Of a stretch of DNA of 64,000 bases, positions 11,520 through 23,800 are shown in pieces. The translations under genes were made by a program, and so were the position numbers. Below the pieces are notes generated by a model. The model was not told where the DNA came from. It did not search any database and worked only from the letters and a program-made list of their open reading frames with translations. This stretch comes from Lanius collurio. Its lineage: Eukaryota > Chordata > Aves > Passeriformes > Laniidae. Where the stretch lies: contig JACBWW010000093.1 in the NCBI GenBank assembly GCA_020086605.1, positions 912,218 to 976,217 of the forward strand, written 5' to 3'. Within the stretch, counting starts at the first letter, position 1, and every line of letters begins with the position of its first letter.

Positions 11520-13640
11520 TGCAGTTCCCAAAGCAGCCCTGGGTTTGCTCGGGTTTGCTGGGCACGGAGAGGCTGTGGGAGCTGGCAGAGGTGGCGGGCA
11601 GCAGGGCTACACCCTCACACCGTGCCCGCACTCGCCACGCGCTCGGGGAATGGGGCAGCCAAGCCTGGCACCACTGGAGTGTGGCACGCACCAGGGCTGG
11701 GCTCTGCGGCATCTCCCACATTTCCAGTGCCATCCCATGCCAGGGTGCTCAGCAACCGGCACCACAGCCGATCCCAGCGTGGACGCTGCTCCCAGCCCAT
11801 CCCAGCACCTGGGACACGGGAACTGGCAGAGACCACAGTCACATCCGAGCTCCAGTGCTCATGCTGGGGACCCAGCTGGCACTGAGTGCCCCAACCTGGG
11901 GCACAGCAGAGCCCCAGCATCCGCGGCACCATGAGCATCGTCAGAGCGGTGGAGGGAGCACTGCTGGCTTTCTGCAGGCTCCCTCACCTTTTCTTGATGC
12001 CACTCAGCACCTCCTGTCTGGTCTAATCCAGATCCAGCCCTCATGGTCTGCCCCAGAGCCTGGATCATGCCCAGCCCTGTGCAACCTCCTGACCAAGGCT
12101 GTAACTGAGGATAGCTTTCCTTTCCAACAAGTCTTGTGGGAAAGCCAGGTCTTTCCCAGCTGGCGACATGCAGACAGCAGTCCAGGGCCTGGCTGTCCAT
12201 GCAGACGCCATAAAACCCAACCCAGCATCCAGCAATCTCCTCCACAGAGGACAGCAAGGAGGCCCTTGCCTCGCCTGTCAATGCCCAGGGTGCGCCAAGT
12301 CCAGGCAGAGATGTTTGGCTTTGCGGGGCTGCAGCACGGGCAGAGTCCTGCACCACTCCCTGCCCAGGGCACGGGGCACAGGGCAGCAGCAAAGACCTGG
12401 CAAGGGCTGGGGTGCTGGGGCTCCATTCTGCACCTTCACAGCCCATCCCCAGCAATGAGACCCCAATGCATCCCCCTGCACGGGCAGCAAAGCGGATGGG
12501 AAAAGGAGCAGAAAGAGGGCCAGGAAGGGGACATTGGGCAGAAAATAGGGTTAGGACCAGCAAAAAGCTGGAAATTGGGAGTAGAAGTGAGGAAGATGCT
12601 GGCGGGTGTTGGACTATGGCAGTAAGCACAAGGACCCAGCCCAGCCGGATGCTGCAAAGTGGATGAGGAGCAGTGGTGGCCGCCCTTGGGCCTCAGCGTG
12701 CTGGAAGGATGGCAGAGATGCAGGGGCAGGAGAAGGGAGAGATGCCACCGCCTCCGTGGGGTAGGGACACTGGCCCCGGGGCTCGCTGCAGAGGCTGTGC
12801 CGTACTGGTTGTGGCTCTCAAGCACAGCAGAAGGGAGGAAGGATGCTGCTGCCGGTGCCAAGGACACGCTCAGGAGCGGGAACGGCAGATCTCTGGCGAT
12901 GAAGATCAGCAGACCTGGGAAGCAGCCGTGCCGCCGCTGCCAGCGCAGAGGGAGGCAGGCGAGCGGGTGGGTGGCAGGAGCCGGGGCAGCACTGCCGAAA
13001 CCGAGGGGGCCCTCGGATACCGGAGCAGGGACGCGGACAAGGGCCAGGGATGAGGGCAGCTGGCCGGGTGGAGAGAGCAGGCCTGACGTGGCTAACACCA
13101 AGATGTCGGGAGAGGATCCCCAGCTGCATCCCTGCTTTCCACTTCAGAAGTTTCCAGCCCTTTCTCTCACGAGAAGTTTCCCACCTGAGTGCCCTTTCCA
13201 GCTCCCCTCATCCTCTGCACACCTTCCTGTGCCCACCCACTGGCTCCATCACAGCCCACACTGCTCGGCCAACGTGCACGGCCCCGCGCTGTCGCCGGCT
13301 CTGCTGATGGGGATCACCACGGCTGAGCCGGTGGCGGTGTCCCTGTCCCCTCTGCAGCCACCCCTGCATGCTGCAGCAGAGCCCGGGCAGGGGAGGGAGG
13401 CAGAGCTGCCGGCATTGCTGCAGAATCAGGTCCTCCTGACCAGCTCCGAAGTTTTGCCTCTGGTGCAAAAGCTCCAGGATCGGCAAACTCAGGCAGGCAG
13501 GAACCTGGAGCTGCGCTCCCCTGGGAGCACGGAGAAGCCAAGCCCGGCAGGGCTAAGCCCATGTGGACACATCCAAACAGACACAGCGATCCCGCGGGTC
13601 CCCCAACACTGCCCCGTCACTCCAGGGCCAACCCCGTTCC
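11520..13640. other. GC-rich non-coding zone
   Basis: GC content rises from about 11,520, and CpG becomes frequent from about 12,700. Long frames on both strands (356 and 390 codons on plus; 256 and 221 on minus) overlap one another and encode compositionally biased protein without domains. I read them as stop-poor GC-rich DNA. If the exon at 13,644-13,728 is real, this region would be the start of its first intron. Confidence 0.45.
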
Positions 13641-14160
13641 TACCTTCGCTGGTGGTGGCGGAGAGGCAGGCAGCCAAGGTGATGACGATGGAGAGCGAGG
13701 ATGCCAGATCCCCCTGTGCCCATGCCATGGTCCGAAAGGGGCCACCAGGCGCGGGACAGGGCCACCTCGGTTGTCCCAGCACCTCTGCGAGCGAGCTACC
13801 TCTGCCCAGAGCTACGGCACTCGCCGGCTAATGCAAAGGCACTTTGCGCACATTGCTCGCAGCCACACAGGCGAGCGAGCAGGGAGGGAGCAGCCTGCCC
13901 GTCACCGCTCGCAAGCCAATGGGCTGGGTGGGCTCTGCAGTGAGCCCCCCTCTCCGCACCACACGCGCTCGCTGTACCCAGACCCAGCATCCGGACTCAG
14001 GCTCCCACTCCCCACTTTCCCCCACCTCCTCGGCCTCGGGAAGCTCCAACAATCCCCCCTGCATCTTGTGCCCCCCCATCCCTCTTCGCTGTTCTCACTG
14101 GCCGCGGTGAGAGGCAAACTTGCAGCCCTGCGAGGAGCTCTGCACTCGGTCGGGGTCAGG
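12700..14160. promoter_or_regulatory. CpG-rich region, possible promoter
   Basis: CpG dinucleotides are dense compared with the rest of the window, notably at 12,860-13,050 and 13,780-13,980; by eye the latter has roughly 16 in 200 bases. The right part lies immediately upstream, on the minus strand, of the candidate first exon. A CCAAT box (plus strand, about 13,916-13,920) is present. CpG islands usually mark vertebrate promoters, so this is a plausible minus-strand promoter. No TATA box was found and the transcription start cannot be placed. Confidence 0.45.
13644..13728 (-). CDS. Candidate first coding exon with signal peptide (unrecognised gene)
   Basis: On the minus strand an ATG at 13,728 sits in a strong context (A at -3, G at +4). 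The 28 codons that follow begin MAWAQGDLASS and continue with a hydrophobic core (LSIVITLAACLSA) and then small polar residues TTSE, which is the layout of a secretory signal peptide. Directly after it is a GT donor with context GAAG|GTAGGA, leaving the intron in phase 1. That phase is usual between signal-peptide exons and the first extracellular domain of immunoglobulin-superfamily and related proteins. The sequence upstream is CpG-rich. I could not name the gene, and no second exon was found in the window. The frame is open further upstream, so the first ATG is a choice based on context. It may be chance. Confidence 0.38.
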
Positions 14161-15670
14161 TGTGAAGGGGATGGGGTTACCCGTCCCTCCCGGTGTGCAC
14201 AGAGCGGAAAACCCCTTGTAAGTGCTCCACTTGCATGTCTGAAGGAGACAGGCAGGACACCCCATCCCAGTGTTTTCCATGCCGCACCGTTCTGGGATAG
14301 GTACCCTGATCCTAACTGACCTGTGGCAGTGGGAGCGGGGGATAGCACAGCCAGGGCTCACAACGCCCTCTTTACTGCCACGTTGGTCACCTAAGAGAAG
14401 GTCAACCCTTTCCAAAGCAGTTTGGGAAGTCACAGTAGTTGTGCCGAGGCAGAAAGGCTGGTCACTGGGCAAGGTTGTCCTGCGACAGGGGCCTGGGGCT
14501 GCCTGGGAAACACAAAGCATCCTTCCCCCAGCCTCTGCATCCCTCCTGCTTGGAGCCACCTGAATCGCTGAGGCAAGTGAGTACCTTGCTCAGCATTAAA
14601 CACTTGACATCTGTCAACAGACCCCCTACAGCCATGACTGCTTCCCCATCTAAATGCTGAACAACCATTAATACCTGCCCGTGATAACCACAGATAGTAA
14701 CTCCCATCTACACCACGTGCAGTGAGTTATTTGCTCCTTCATGCACTCGTGGCCAGTGCATTGTGACTGCAGCTCTACCCTGCCCCAGGAACTATCCCTG
14801 GACAAGGCACACAGGGCAGGCTGGGCATCTCTCTCTGTTGTCTGTCAGGCCATCCCTTGGAAAAAGCTCATCCCAGACTTGCTCAGGGAGGGAGAAAGGG
14901 TTTTGCACACCCTCCGTTCCACTCTGTGTCCCCTGGAGATGCTTGACCTCATGCCAGGGCACCCCATGGTGCTACCAGGTGCAGCTTCCTGTGTGGAGGC
15001 GTGAGAGGAGCTCCCTGTCTGACTCCCAGCACGTAGTGGCAGAAGATCCTCATTCAGAAGAGATGAGGGCTGTACCTGCAGGGACGTCTGCACCACTCAT
15101 CACCAGGACCTGGAAAGAGCACAGAGCCTCAGGTCCCTCCAGGATTTTCACCCTGCCTGCCTGGGATGCCATCCATCCAGAGACAGTGCTGGAGAGATCC
15201 TGTCAGCAGCAGCATCACAGGATGGGCTTGCAGAGTGGCTTAGGCAGGGACACAGCTCAGGAAGACACCAGACGTTCCCAAGGCAGCTGGCAGAGGCCGA
15301 GCGGTCGTGCAAGGGGTGCAGCTACACAGTGGCCTTTGCAGTGGACCTTGGAGCAAAAGGGTCAGGGCTGATGATCTCCAAAATCCCACCAAGCCACCAG
15401 GAAGCCCCAGATGATGCCACAGTAGTTGCACCTCTGCAGCTGGTGGGAAAGCAAATTTTCTGTCAGCTGTCACATTGCTACTCTGATCCAGACATCTCCA
15501 TCTGCTGAAAGGGCTTGTCACAGCTCAGTGCTGGATCCTTCAGCTCTCTGTCCCCCAGTGCCCAAGCAGAGCCAGGCATTCCAGAAGGATGCCATTCACA
15601 CTGCCACCATCTTCTGCTCGGCTCTTGTGAAACCTTCCTATGAGCTACCTCCAGCTCTGGGGTCCCCAAC
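14161..15670. other. Unique non-coding sequence
   Basis: CpG density falls away and no gene or repeat was recognised. A 202-codon plus frame at 14,763-15,371 shows no domain and is overlapped by opposing frames. Confidence 0.5.
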
Positions 15671-16094
15671 ATTAGAAGGATGTGGACTCATTGAAGTAAG
15701 TCCAGAGGAGACCACAGAGATGCTCCAAGGGCTGGAACCAGGCTGGGAGAGCTGGGGTTGTTCATGGGGATAAGAGAAAGATCTAGGGAGACCTCAGAGC
15801 CCCTTCCAGGACCTAAAGGGGCTCCAGGAGAGCTGGAGAGGGACTGGGGACAAGGGATGGCTTCACACTCATACAGGGCAGGGATGAATAAGATATTGGG
15901 AAGAAATTTCTCCCTGGGAGGGTGGGAAGGTCCTGGCACGGAGTGCCCAGAGAGGCTGTGGCTGTCCCATCCCTGGAAGTGTTCAAGCCCAGGCTGGGTA
16001 GGGCTTGGAGCAACCTGGTCTGTTGGATATGGGGTGGAACAAGATGGTCTTTAGGTCCCTTCCAACACAAAAAAAAATTCTATGATTCTGTGAT
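15671..16094 (+). mobile_element. CR1 LINE, 5'-truncated, plus strand
   Basis: The last 420 bases of a CR1 retrotransposon are present. It starts within the end of the reverse-transcriptase frame region (GGATGTGGA followed by the 'gtccagaggag' stretch), passes through the characteristic GAAGAAATT-like and 'cccatccctggaagtgttcaa' segments, and ends in TTCTATGATTCTGTGAT, the CR1 tail motif. Truncation at the 5' end is normal for the family. No coding capacity remains. Confidence 0.9.
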
Positions 16095-18720
16095 CTCAGT
16101 CCCAAACTCTGGAAAAAGCTCTGAGGAGGCAGAAGCCAGCTTTGGCCTTCCAGCACTGAGTAAATCCACTCCCAGTGCCATGCCCCCAATGCTGCAGACC
16201 TGCGACATATCCCAGCCACCACATGGCCTCTCCAGTCCCCTGGTGCCATCCCAGCCCCATGTGTGACAGGAATGTGGGTCCTCTGGGTCTTGCAAAGGTG
16301 CCAAGAGCTACCAGCTATTGCACATCCCCATAGGTTTTGGCTTTGCTGAGCCCCAGGATCCCAGAGAAGCTGTGCTGGCTGAGCACTGTTACACACTGAA
16401 AAGGAGCTCTGCAGGAGCCAAGACCCAGCCACTCCAGAAATGCCCCAAAATCCCTTCCAGGGAATGGGAGACCTCTCAGATATGCTCTGGGGAGAGGGGA
16501 TGGTGTGTAATGGGATGCCTGCAAGCAGTGGTGGGTGCAGCAGGATACAGGGTCAGTGTGAATTCTGTACCACAACACAGTGCACACACAGTGGGCACCA
16601 AAGGGCTGTGGGGGTAGGGGCAGACATCCTGGTCTCCCTGGACACCTAGGTTTGTGGTCAGGATGTGCCTTGAGTGCATAACCAATGCATGTGAGTGGAG
16701 GCTGGGCACTGTCGGGGGTGTTGGAGCTGGTACAGGGTCAAACACTTCTGGGATGCTCCTGGCTGGGAATGCAGACCCTTTCCATACTCGGAGCCACATG
16801 CAGCCACAGACATGGTCACATGGCAGCCCAGGAACCTCAAACACACCAGGAAACAGAAGCATGGAGGGCATCACACCAGGATCCCTGGCCCTCTCCCCAC
16901 CTGTAGCCTTCCCCAAGCTCCCTTTCAGCGTTCCCTGGCCTGAGCCCAGCTGCCTCTCCCTTCTTGCTGAGAGCTGCTGCCTCTGCTCCTTGGTGAGAAT
17001 CTTGCCACGTCCCTCAGCCGTGGTCCTGCACCTGGCTGTCACTGAGATGGGGAGGACATTTATAGATGCAGTGTAGAGAGGAGAGAGCAGCTCAGACAGG
17101 GAGGATCAGCAAAGGAGGGAAGTGAGTCTGGGTTTACCCCTTCTAGCAGCATCCAGGTCACTGTGCATTTAGCAGGGAGGCCACAGCCTCCTCGCCAACT
17201 CGGTAGCTCAGACTGAGTGTTTGTTGCCCTTTGCACCCAGGGATTGCCCATTGCAGCCCTGAAAGAACAAATCTGTGCCTGGGCTGAGAAGGGCAGCCCT
17301 GGCTCTGGAGTGCCAGCACTTCTCCAGCACATCCAGGCACTTCTGCTCTCCTGTAGCATCTACAGGGCCACGTGCCTCGGGGGTCAAGGCTGGTGAAGGC
17401 ACCACAGGTGACAGTCATCAAGGGAATGGCACCATCTTCACACCCATGTCGCTCTGTGTTGGGACACCAGCAGAGCCAGGACTCCCTGCTCCAGCCCCTG
17501 CAGAGAAGGAGATGCTCAGGGCAGGGACAGAGCCATGCTGCTGGTCTCTGTAACCCCTCACATCTGTTCATCCATCTGTCCTCTGCTGCACATCCCTTTC
17601 CCAGGATGGGGACACAGGATGGGATGTGGGTGCAGTCTCCCAAGCCCGGTGTTCTTCCCTGCCCCACTCATCGGGTGTCTGCAGAAGGAGGACAAGGACA
17701 AGCTGTGTCTGTCCCTGAGCAGTGGCAGCACTGCACAAGGTCCCGGATCCTCCCAGCAAAGCACTGATCTTTGTGGGTAGGGGGACAGGACTCCTGGGGG
17801 ACTTTCTCCACCCAAATAGCCTTAAAGGATGTTCCATTCATGTCTTTACCAGGCAACAGTCCTGAATCTAAGGAGCTCTAAAACCTGAGGTTGAACAAGT
17901 CAGATTCCTACTGCCTTCCCCCACCCTGAGCCCTCCATCTGGCCCCAGAGGTCCCAGGACAGGAGGAGGGTGCTGGACCCATGCAGGTGAGACATCCCCC
18001 TCCACACTTCCAGTGGCTGTGGCATCCCCCAGCAAAGTTTGCATTTGGTGCCCCAGCCTGAGCAGGAATTCCCAGGGAACTCCAGTATGCCCCACTAAGG
18101 ATTCCTGTGGACAGCCCTTTAAACTGGCATCTGCTACATACACAAGCTGACAAGCTATCTATATCCATATAACAATTCACCTGGAGCAATCTGGGTGCTA
18201 AATCACTGTAATTCCTTGTGCTGTGTCAGGGCTGGGACATTGCTCAGCTGCAAGGTTGAGGATCACAGGGACTGCGTCTCACCTCCCCCCTGCCTCCTGG
18301 GCAGCCTGACAGGCTTTTTTCCCTCTCCAGTGCCCTGGGGTTGTTCTTTTCCTAGTGTGCCAAGACCCTTTTTCAGCCAGGTGCCTTCCCTGCTTGCTCA
18401 GTCCTCCCTGGCCTCACTAGTATTCCCACCATTGCCTGGCCTCTTAGGCAGGGGAGCAGCCATCCAGCCAGGAGCTTTCACGACATGCCACAGCTCAAGA
18501 TCTCCTCCAGTCCTTCAGCACAGCCAGGTGGAGGGTGCTGCTCCCTCCTCGTTATCACAGGCAGGTGCCCAGGTTGTTCCATTAATGCCAGCAGAGAGGG
18601 CCAGCCCTTGGCATCCCTCGTGATGAGGTAAAACTGTGGGAACCACTGGCCAGCTGAGCAATCAGCAACCAATTAATTCAGGTCAAGGCTGGGGAGGCTG
18701 GGCATGCCTCTCCTCCTTGT
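16095..18720. other. Unique non-coding sequence
   Basis: 2.6 kb without a recognised gene, RNA or repeat. Frames of up to 188 codons occur on both strands but lack domains and overlap each other. Confidence 0.5.
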
Positions 18721-18965
18721 CATTATCAGAAAGGCTGTGTATTAATATCCTTTATATTAAAAAAAAATAATCTTATCATAATTTTTCCTCATTGAAAGAG
18801 ACAGTTTGGAATTGGAATTGAGACAAACACAAGCCAGGAGAACCAGCTGGAGAAGGAGAGAGTTTAAGAAAGGTCTTTTGGTAATATCCATCGTTCCCTT
18901 ATCAGTGAGGATATTAAATGTATTGAAATGCTAAGCAGCTCTTTAAGGGCTGTCTCTGATTTTCA
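18721..18965. other. AT-rich block, possible conserved non-coding element
   Basis: Words such as ATTAATAT, TTATCATAATTTTTC and GATATTAAATG are concentrated here, in contrast to the GC-rich flanks. The look is that of homeodomain/GATA-type binding clusters, but this is pattern recognition only. Confidence 0.3.
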
Positions 18966-20716
18966 TTAAACAAGTAGGAGATGAGCTGGAGGGAAGGGGA
19001 TGCAGCACTGTTCTCTCTCTAAGAAATTCTGATTGCTGGATATTAACAGCATTAATGTCCTTTTATCCAAGAGCGTCAGGGTTGCACTTGCCTTCTTGCC
19101 TATTTTGTGTCTTGCTGAAGTGGAACTAAGTCTCTGCTGCCTAACACGGGCACACAGTGGCTTTGGAGCTATCAGGGACCAGGGCTGTACAGAGATGCAC
19201 AGCGAGAGTCTCCCAGGGACCATGAGTCAGGTCCCTGTATCTCCCAGTCCCACCATGCTCCTGCTGCCCAAAAGGAGATGTTAGCTCCTGCCTTGGCAGG
19301 GCAGTCTGGTCCTGTGAGGAGATGGGGATGAGCAGTCAGAAGTTTAACCCAAGTGAAATCACCCCAAGAGCCCCAGGCCCAAAGGAAGCAGCACCTGAGA
19401 GATGGTGAGGGATGAGCTACACCCTTGAAATGCATTGAGTCCTGGGGATCCCTAAGCCTGGAGAAAAACGCTTCTGTGCCCTGCCTGAAGGGAGGTCTGG
19501 GGAACACACACAGTGCTGTAATGACCTCAGGGACCATCCCTCAGCTTCCCAAATGGGGACACTGCTATGGGAATGTTGGAGGGAACCACCACAGCACTCA
19601 GTGTTACAGTATGGGTTGGCAGCAGGGCTGGGGCCACAGAGGGACACAGCAGAGGGTTTGGGGTGCTCTGCAGAGGGTCTCAAGCCTGTCTGCAATGCTG
19701 GCATGGCCAGCTGAGCACTTGCAGGAGCTCCAGCCCACGCTCCAGCTCTGACACCCAGGCAGGGCCATGACAGCCTCTGGATTTCTCTGCAGACAGCCCA
19801 AGCAAAGATGCTTTGCTGGCTGAAGAAGGAGAGGGGCAACGCAGCCAAGTCCAACCACTTCAAAGACACATCACAAAATAAAAGCCATGAATTAGGTGCT
19901 AAAATGGCACAAGAGCCACAAGGACACCTCAGTGCTCTTAATATCTCTCCTTTGCCTAGTTTCTAACCTTGGCATGCCCGTGGCTCTGCTCAGAATGGTC
20001 ATAAAGGCCAAAGGCTCTGCTGCTATAACCACAGGCCTCCAGGAGTTGGGGCTTGAAAGCACCTGAAAATAACAAGGCTGCCCATGGCATCTGTGAGGGA
20101 CAGCAGCTGTGGAGGAAGGCAGGCAACCCTCATCCAGTGTACATGCATTTGGAAAAGAAAGGGACACAGGGATAGCCCCAGAGCTCTCTAGAGAAGGGCT
20201 GGTACAAACAAACAGAAATTAGCTGGAGCTAATAAAATGGGGGCTGCCACAAGCCCAGGCAGCATGGCATGAGTTTAACCCCAGTCTCCAGAGCCCAGCA
20301 GCTCCGATATTGCTGAAGGGAATGGCTTTGTGGGCTAAGCAGGTGGTTTGAAATGCTCAGACTTTGGGAAAACAGAGGGTCCCTGCAGGACAGCTGAGTC
20401 TGCAACCCAGCTCACCACCCCTCCCACACAGGACCCTGGCATCACCCTACTCTGGGCCGTCCCTCCTGTGTCTTTAGACCCAGTTTGTGCTTCTTTCCTC
20501 CCAAATTATTCCACACTTTTTCTTCGCTCCCTTCTGTCCTTGCTCTTTCCTTTCTTGTGCATGGCTTGTTCTGTTCTGTCTCTGAGGCTTTATCCCACAT
20601 GGACAGATGAACAGCTTTGTGCCTGCCAGATGGCTGTGGCACCTCCATCCCCATCCCCTGCCACCCATCACCGCCTCCTCTGCTCGCAGAGCTGGTCACT
20701 GCTTCTAAAGAGTCCA
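18966..20716. other. Unique non-coding sequence
   Basis: No gene or repeat was recognised. Frames at 19,033-19,869 on both strands overlap and lack domains. Confidence 0.5.
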
Positions 20717-20850
20717 GAGTCCCAGAATAGTCTGGGTTGGGAGGGACCTTAAAGCTCACCTTGTTCCAATCCCCTGCCTCAGGCAGGGACACCTTCCCCC
20801 AGACCAAGTTGCTCAGAGGTTGCTTTGCCCCCAGCTCAAGCTCACCCTGT
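20717..20850 (-). mobile_element. CR1 LINE 3' fragment, minus strand
   Basis: Reading left to right it runs inward from the CR1 3' end: CCCAGAATAGTCTGGGTTGG, GGGACCTTAAAGCTCA, then CCCCTGCCTCAGGCAGGGACACCTTCC, where CATGG of the usual core has become CTCAGG. Similarity fades after about 130 bases. The tail repeat is worn. Confidence 0.75.
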
Positions 20851-23800
20851 CTGCTCCACCAGGCTTCTCCAGAAGCAATGAGACAAGTGCTGTCCAAGGC
20901 ACCCAAACCCCTGATATTTGTGCTATGGGATACAAATCCCCACAGGATCAAATGGGACACTTCCATGGTTGTTTCTTCTTGTGGTTTCTGGACCAAAGTA
21001 ATCAAGCCTGTCTTCAGACACTGTCATGAGATGGAAAGAAAAGCAGGACAACCACACCTTTGGATCCTTTGGTATCCTCAGCCTCTGCCATCCCAAGCTA
21101 AAGATTTCTGTTTGGCCCCAAATTGCTGGTGCTAAAGGAAAAAGACAGAAGAGAGGCAGAAAACACCTCCAGCCCCATCTCAGGCAACCCTTGCACAGCC
21201 AAGAGAATGCTCTGATGCTGTTGAAACTGTCAGCTTCACTTCAAGCACATTGTTTCTGCTGGAAGTGGAAATCTCAAAGAGACTTAATTACAGACCTGGG
21301 CAGACTCAGACATAATCCTTTTGAAAGCTGACAATGAGATGCTGTCCAAAATTAATTTTGATGCGATAAAAATAACCAAACAAAGCTGCATTTAAAATGG
21401 GGTGAGTAATGGGGGAACAACAGTGAAACATATGGGAACACCCACAGCCACTTCAGAGCCCAGGCAGGGTTTCCCTGTGCAGAGGGAAACAGGCAGGAGC
21501 TGCTCCCAGAGAGTGGTACCCAGGCCCAGCTTACCTGGGCTACACTTTCCCAGAGCTCTGTCTGTGGTGTCTGCCACCTGAGGGAATTTGGGAACAGGCC
21601 ATCAGCATGCAAAGGTGGGGCTGGCAGTGGTAAAGGACAGTCCCAAGCCATGATCTTCTCCTCTGGTTTTGGTTACACATCTTGGGATCCCCAGCTGTAG
21701 CTTCAGGTTTAATATTTGCTCTCTCTGATGACAAAGTTCTGCTGTAGCAGGGACCATGCCACCAGCTGGGCCTATTTATTACTCAGCAAAAGTCTCTGTG
21801 TATGCAGTGTGGATCCAGCCTCCTGCCCAGTAGCATTCCTTTGAGTGGGATGTTGGATGCAGGAATATTTAGGAAGAACTGCAGCTATGCACCCAGCCCT
21901 GGCTATTGCAGAAAGTTATAAATAACCAGGTTATCTTAGGTAACATTTAAGAATTGAAGCCTAATTTCTTCAAACATTCACCCCTCTACCTTATGTCACT
22001 GAGATTTAACTCCCTGTGGGGTTGTGAGGGGTCAGTGAAAAGCCCTTCATCAGTTCAAGGGTCAGAAGAAGATGAAAAAACTAATTGAAATTTTGTAAAG
22101 AAAGTGTATTCAATTAATACTGTCTCAGGAAATAATTAACAGATTCAGCTGGAAATTGTCCAGAATATTACCTGGGTTTTAACAGAAGGTGGAAAAGGCT
22201 CAGGGAGGACACACATATTTCACACAGAGAGGACTCAGGTCTGGGACTCACGTGTAGACAAAGCCCAGCCTTTGGCCTGGAGCTGAAGCTTTGTTGTGTT
22301 GTGCCTCACAGAAGCCCCACGTGTGACCACACTGTCACCATGACCAGAGGCAGAGGAGAAGCCACATGTCCCTTCTGGAACCTCGCCTGCTCAGGCCAGC
22401 AGGAGGCTGTTTGCTGCTCCCAAAGGTCAGTGCGAGCAGTCCCAGCTGCACAGAGAAGCCAGGAGCTGTTGAACAGTCACTGAGAAGCCAAGACTGGCAG
22501 CATCTGGCACCACCAGCTGCCACCTCCTCACTGCTAAACCAGCCACCATGCTCCTGGGTCATGTCACAGCTCCAGGATTAGATACCAGCTTTGCCCCTGG
22601 AGAGTCTTCAAGGGCTTGACCAAACTGTGTTGTGCTGCTGCCTGCCCAGCTGAAGACAGTGGGATCAGCAGCCAAGTCAGGAGCAAGGGGGTCACATGGC
22701 TGGATTTTGGCAGCACTTTTCCCCCTGCCATGTTTTCAAACATCATGAGATTTTCCTAGCCTGCAGCATGGGAGAAGTTTATTTCTGCCCTGGTTTGGGG
22801 AATTTGGGCTAAATTGAAGTCAAGTGGTTTCAGATGAGAATGTCATCAACCCCCAGATATTGCAGGGCCTGAGATGAGTGCTCAGGAACAGGCAGGACAG
22901 ACACTCCCCAGTCATCTTCCTCTTGCTCTGACTGACAGCAAGCTGTCTCTTATTTTTAAATGGATACATTTTTTCCCGTTCTGTCTTTGGAAACAGTCTC
23001 TCCATAAGGCAAAGTAAACAGAGCTCCAAGAGTTGATTCAGTCACTCCAATTTCCCTGTGGCTGTTCTCCTCTCCAGTTCCCCATCCTGAGGACACTGCA
23101 GCAAAGCTCCTCACTCACTGCCAGCACCCCTGGCATGGGCCCTGTTGTGCTCTGTGAGGTCCCACGGGGCACCACTGGCACCACTCCGAGGTCCAAATCT
23201 TCTTTCCAAGCTCTTATTGAAAATACTTCTCAACACATAGTAATTCTCCTTCCCAGCAATGTGTCCGGGGACTTGAGGTGCCCTAATTTAGGCAATAGGC
23301 TCCCTTTGAAGGCAGCTCTGCAGTCAGTTGCACTAATGACCATGTCATGCCCTGAGGGTCTCTCATCCCAATCTAGCCACTGAAAGCTTTGCAGTAGACT
23401 CCATGCCCCGCGTTTCTCTCATCTGGCTACGCAGGAGGACATTCCCTAACACATTTCATTCCTTTGGTCCTCCAGTTACAGCACTCAGGTGCTGATGTTA
23501 GCAGAAATAGGTTCTTATCTGGTCAGTGGCACACTCAGGTGATGTTCACACATAGCAGAGACAAGTCTCTTCACCACTCTCAGAGGTAGCTCCTTTTGTA
23601 GAGTTACTTTCTGTTTTGCTCTCAAATATCTGTATTCAAAGAAAAGCAAGTTGCCTTGACCTGGATATTTAGAGTCCATTTGCCTTCTACAGAGCTCCTT
23701 CCTTCACTGCTTTGAAGAACTCATCTGAGCTAATAGCATGGGCACTTTATTCTTTATCCTCCCCATGCATCTGCTGGTGCTTTCAGGCTCTTGCATTTGC

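Noticed and set aside
11555..12625. 356-codon plus-strand frame
   Set aside because: GC-rich and stop-poor; overlaps a 256-codon minus frame and shows no recognisable family.
12659..13831. 390-codon plus-strand frame
   Set aside because: Lies in CpG-rich DNA where opposite-strand frames are equally open. The protein is compositionally biased without a domain.
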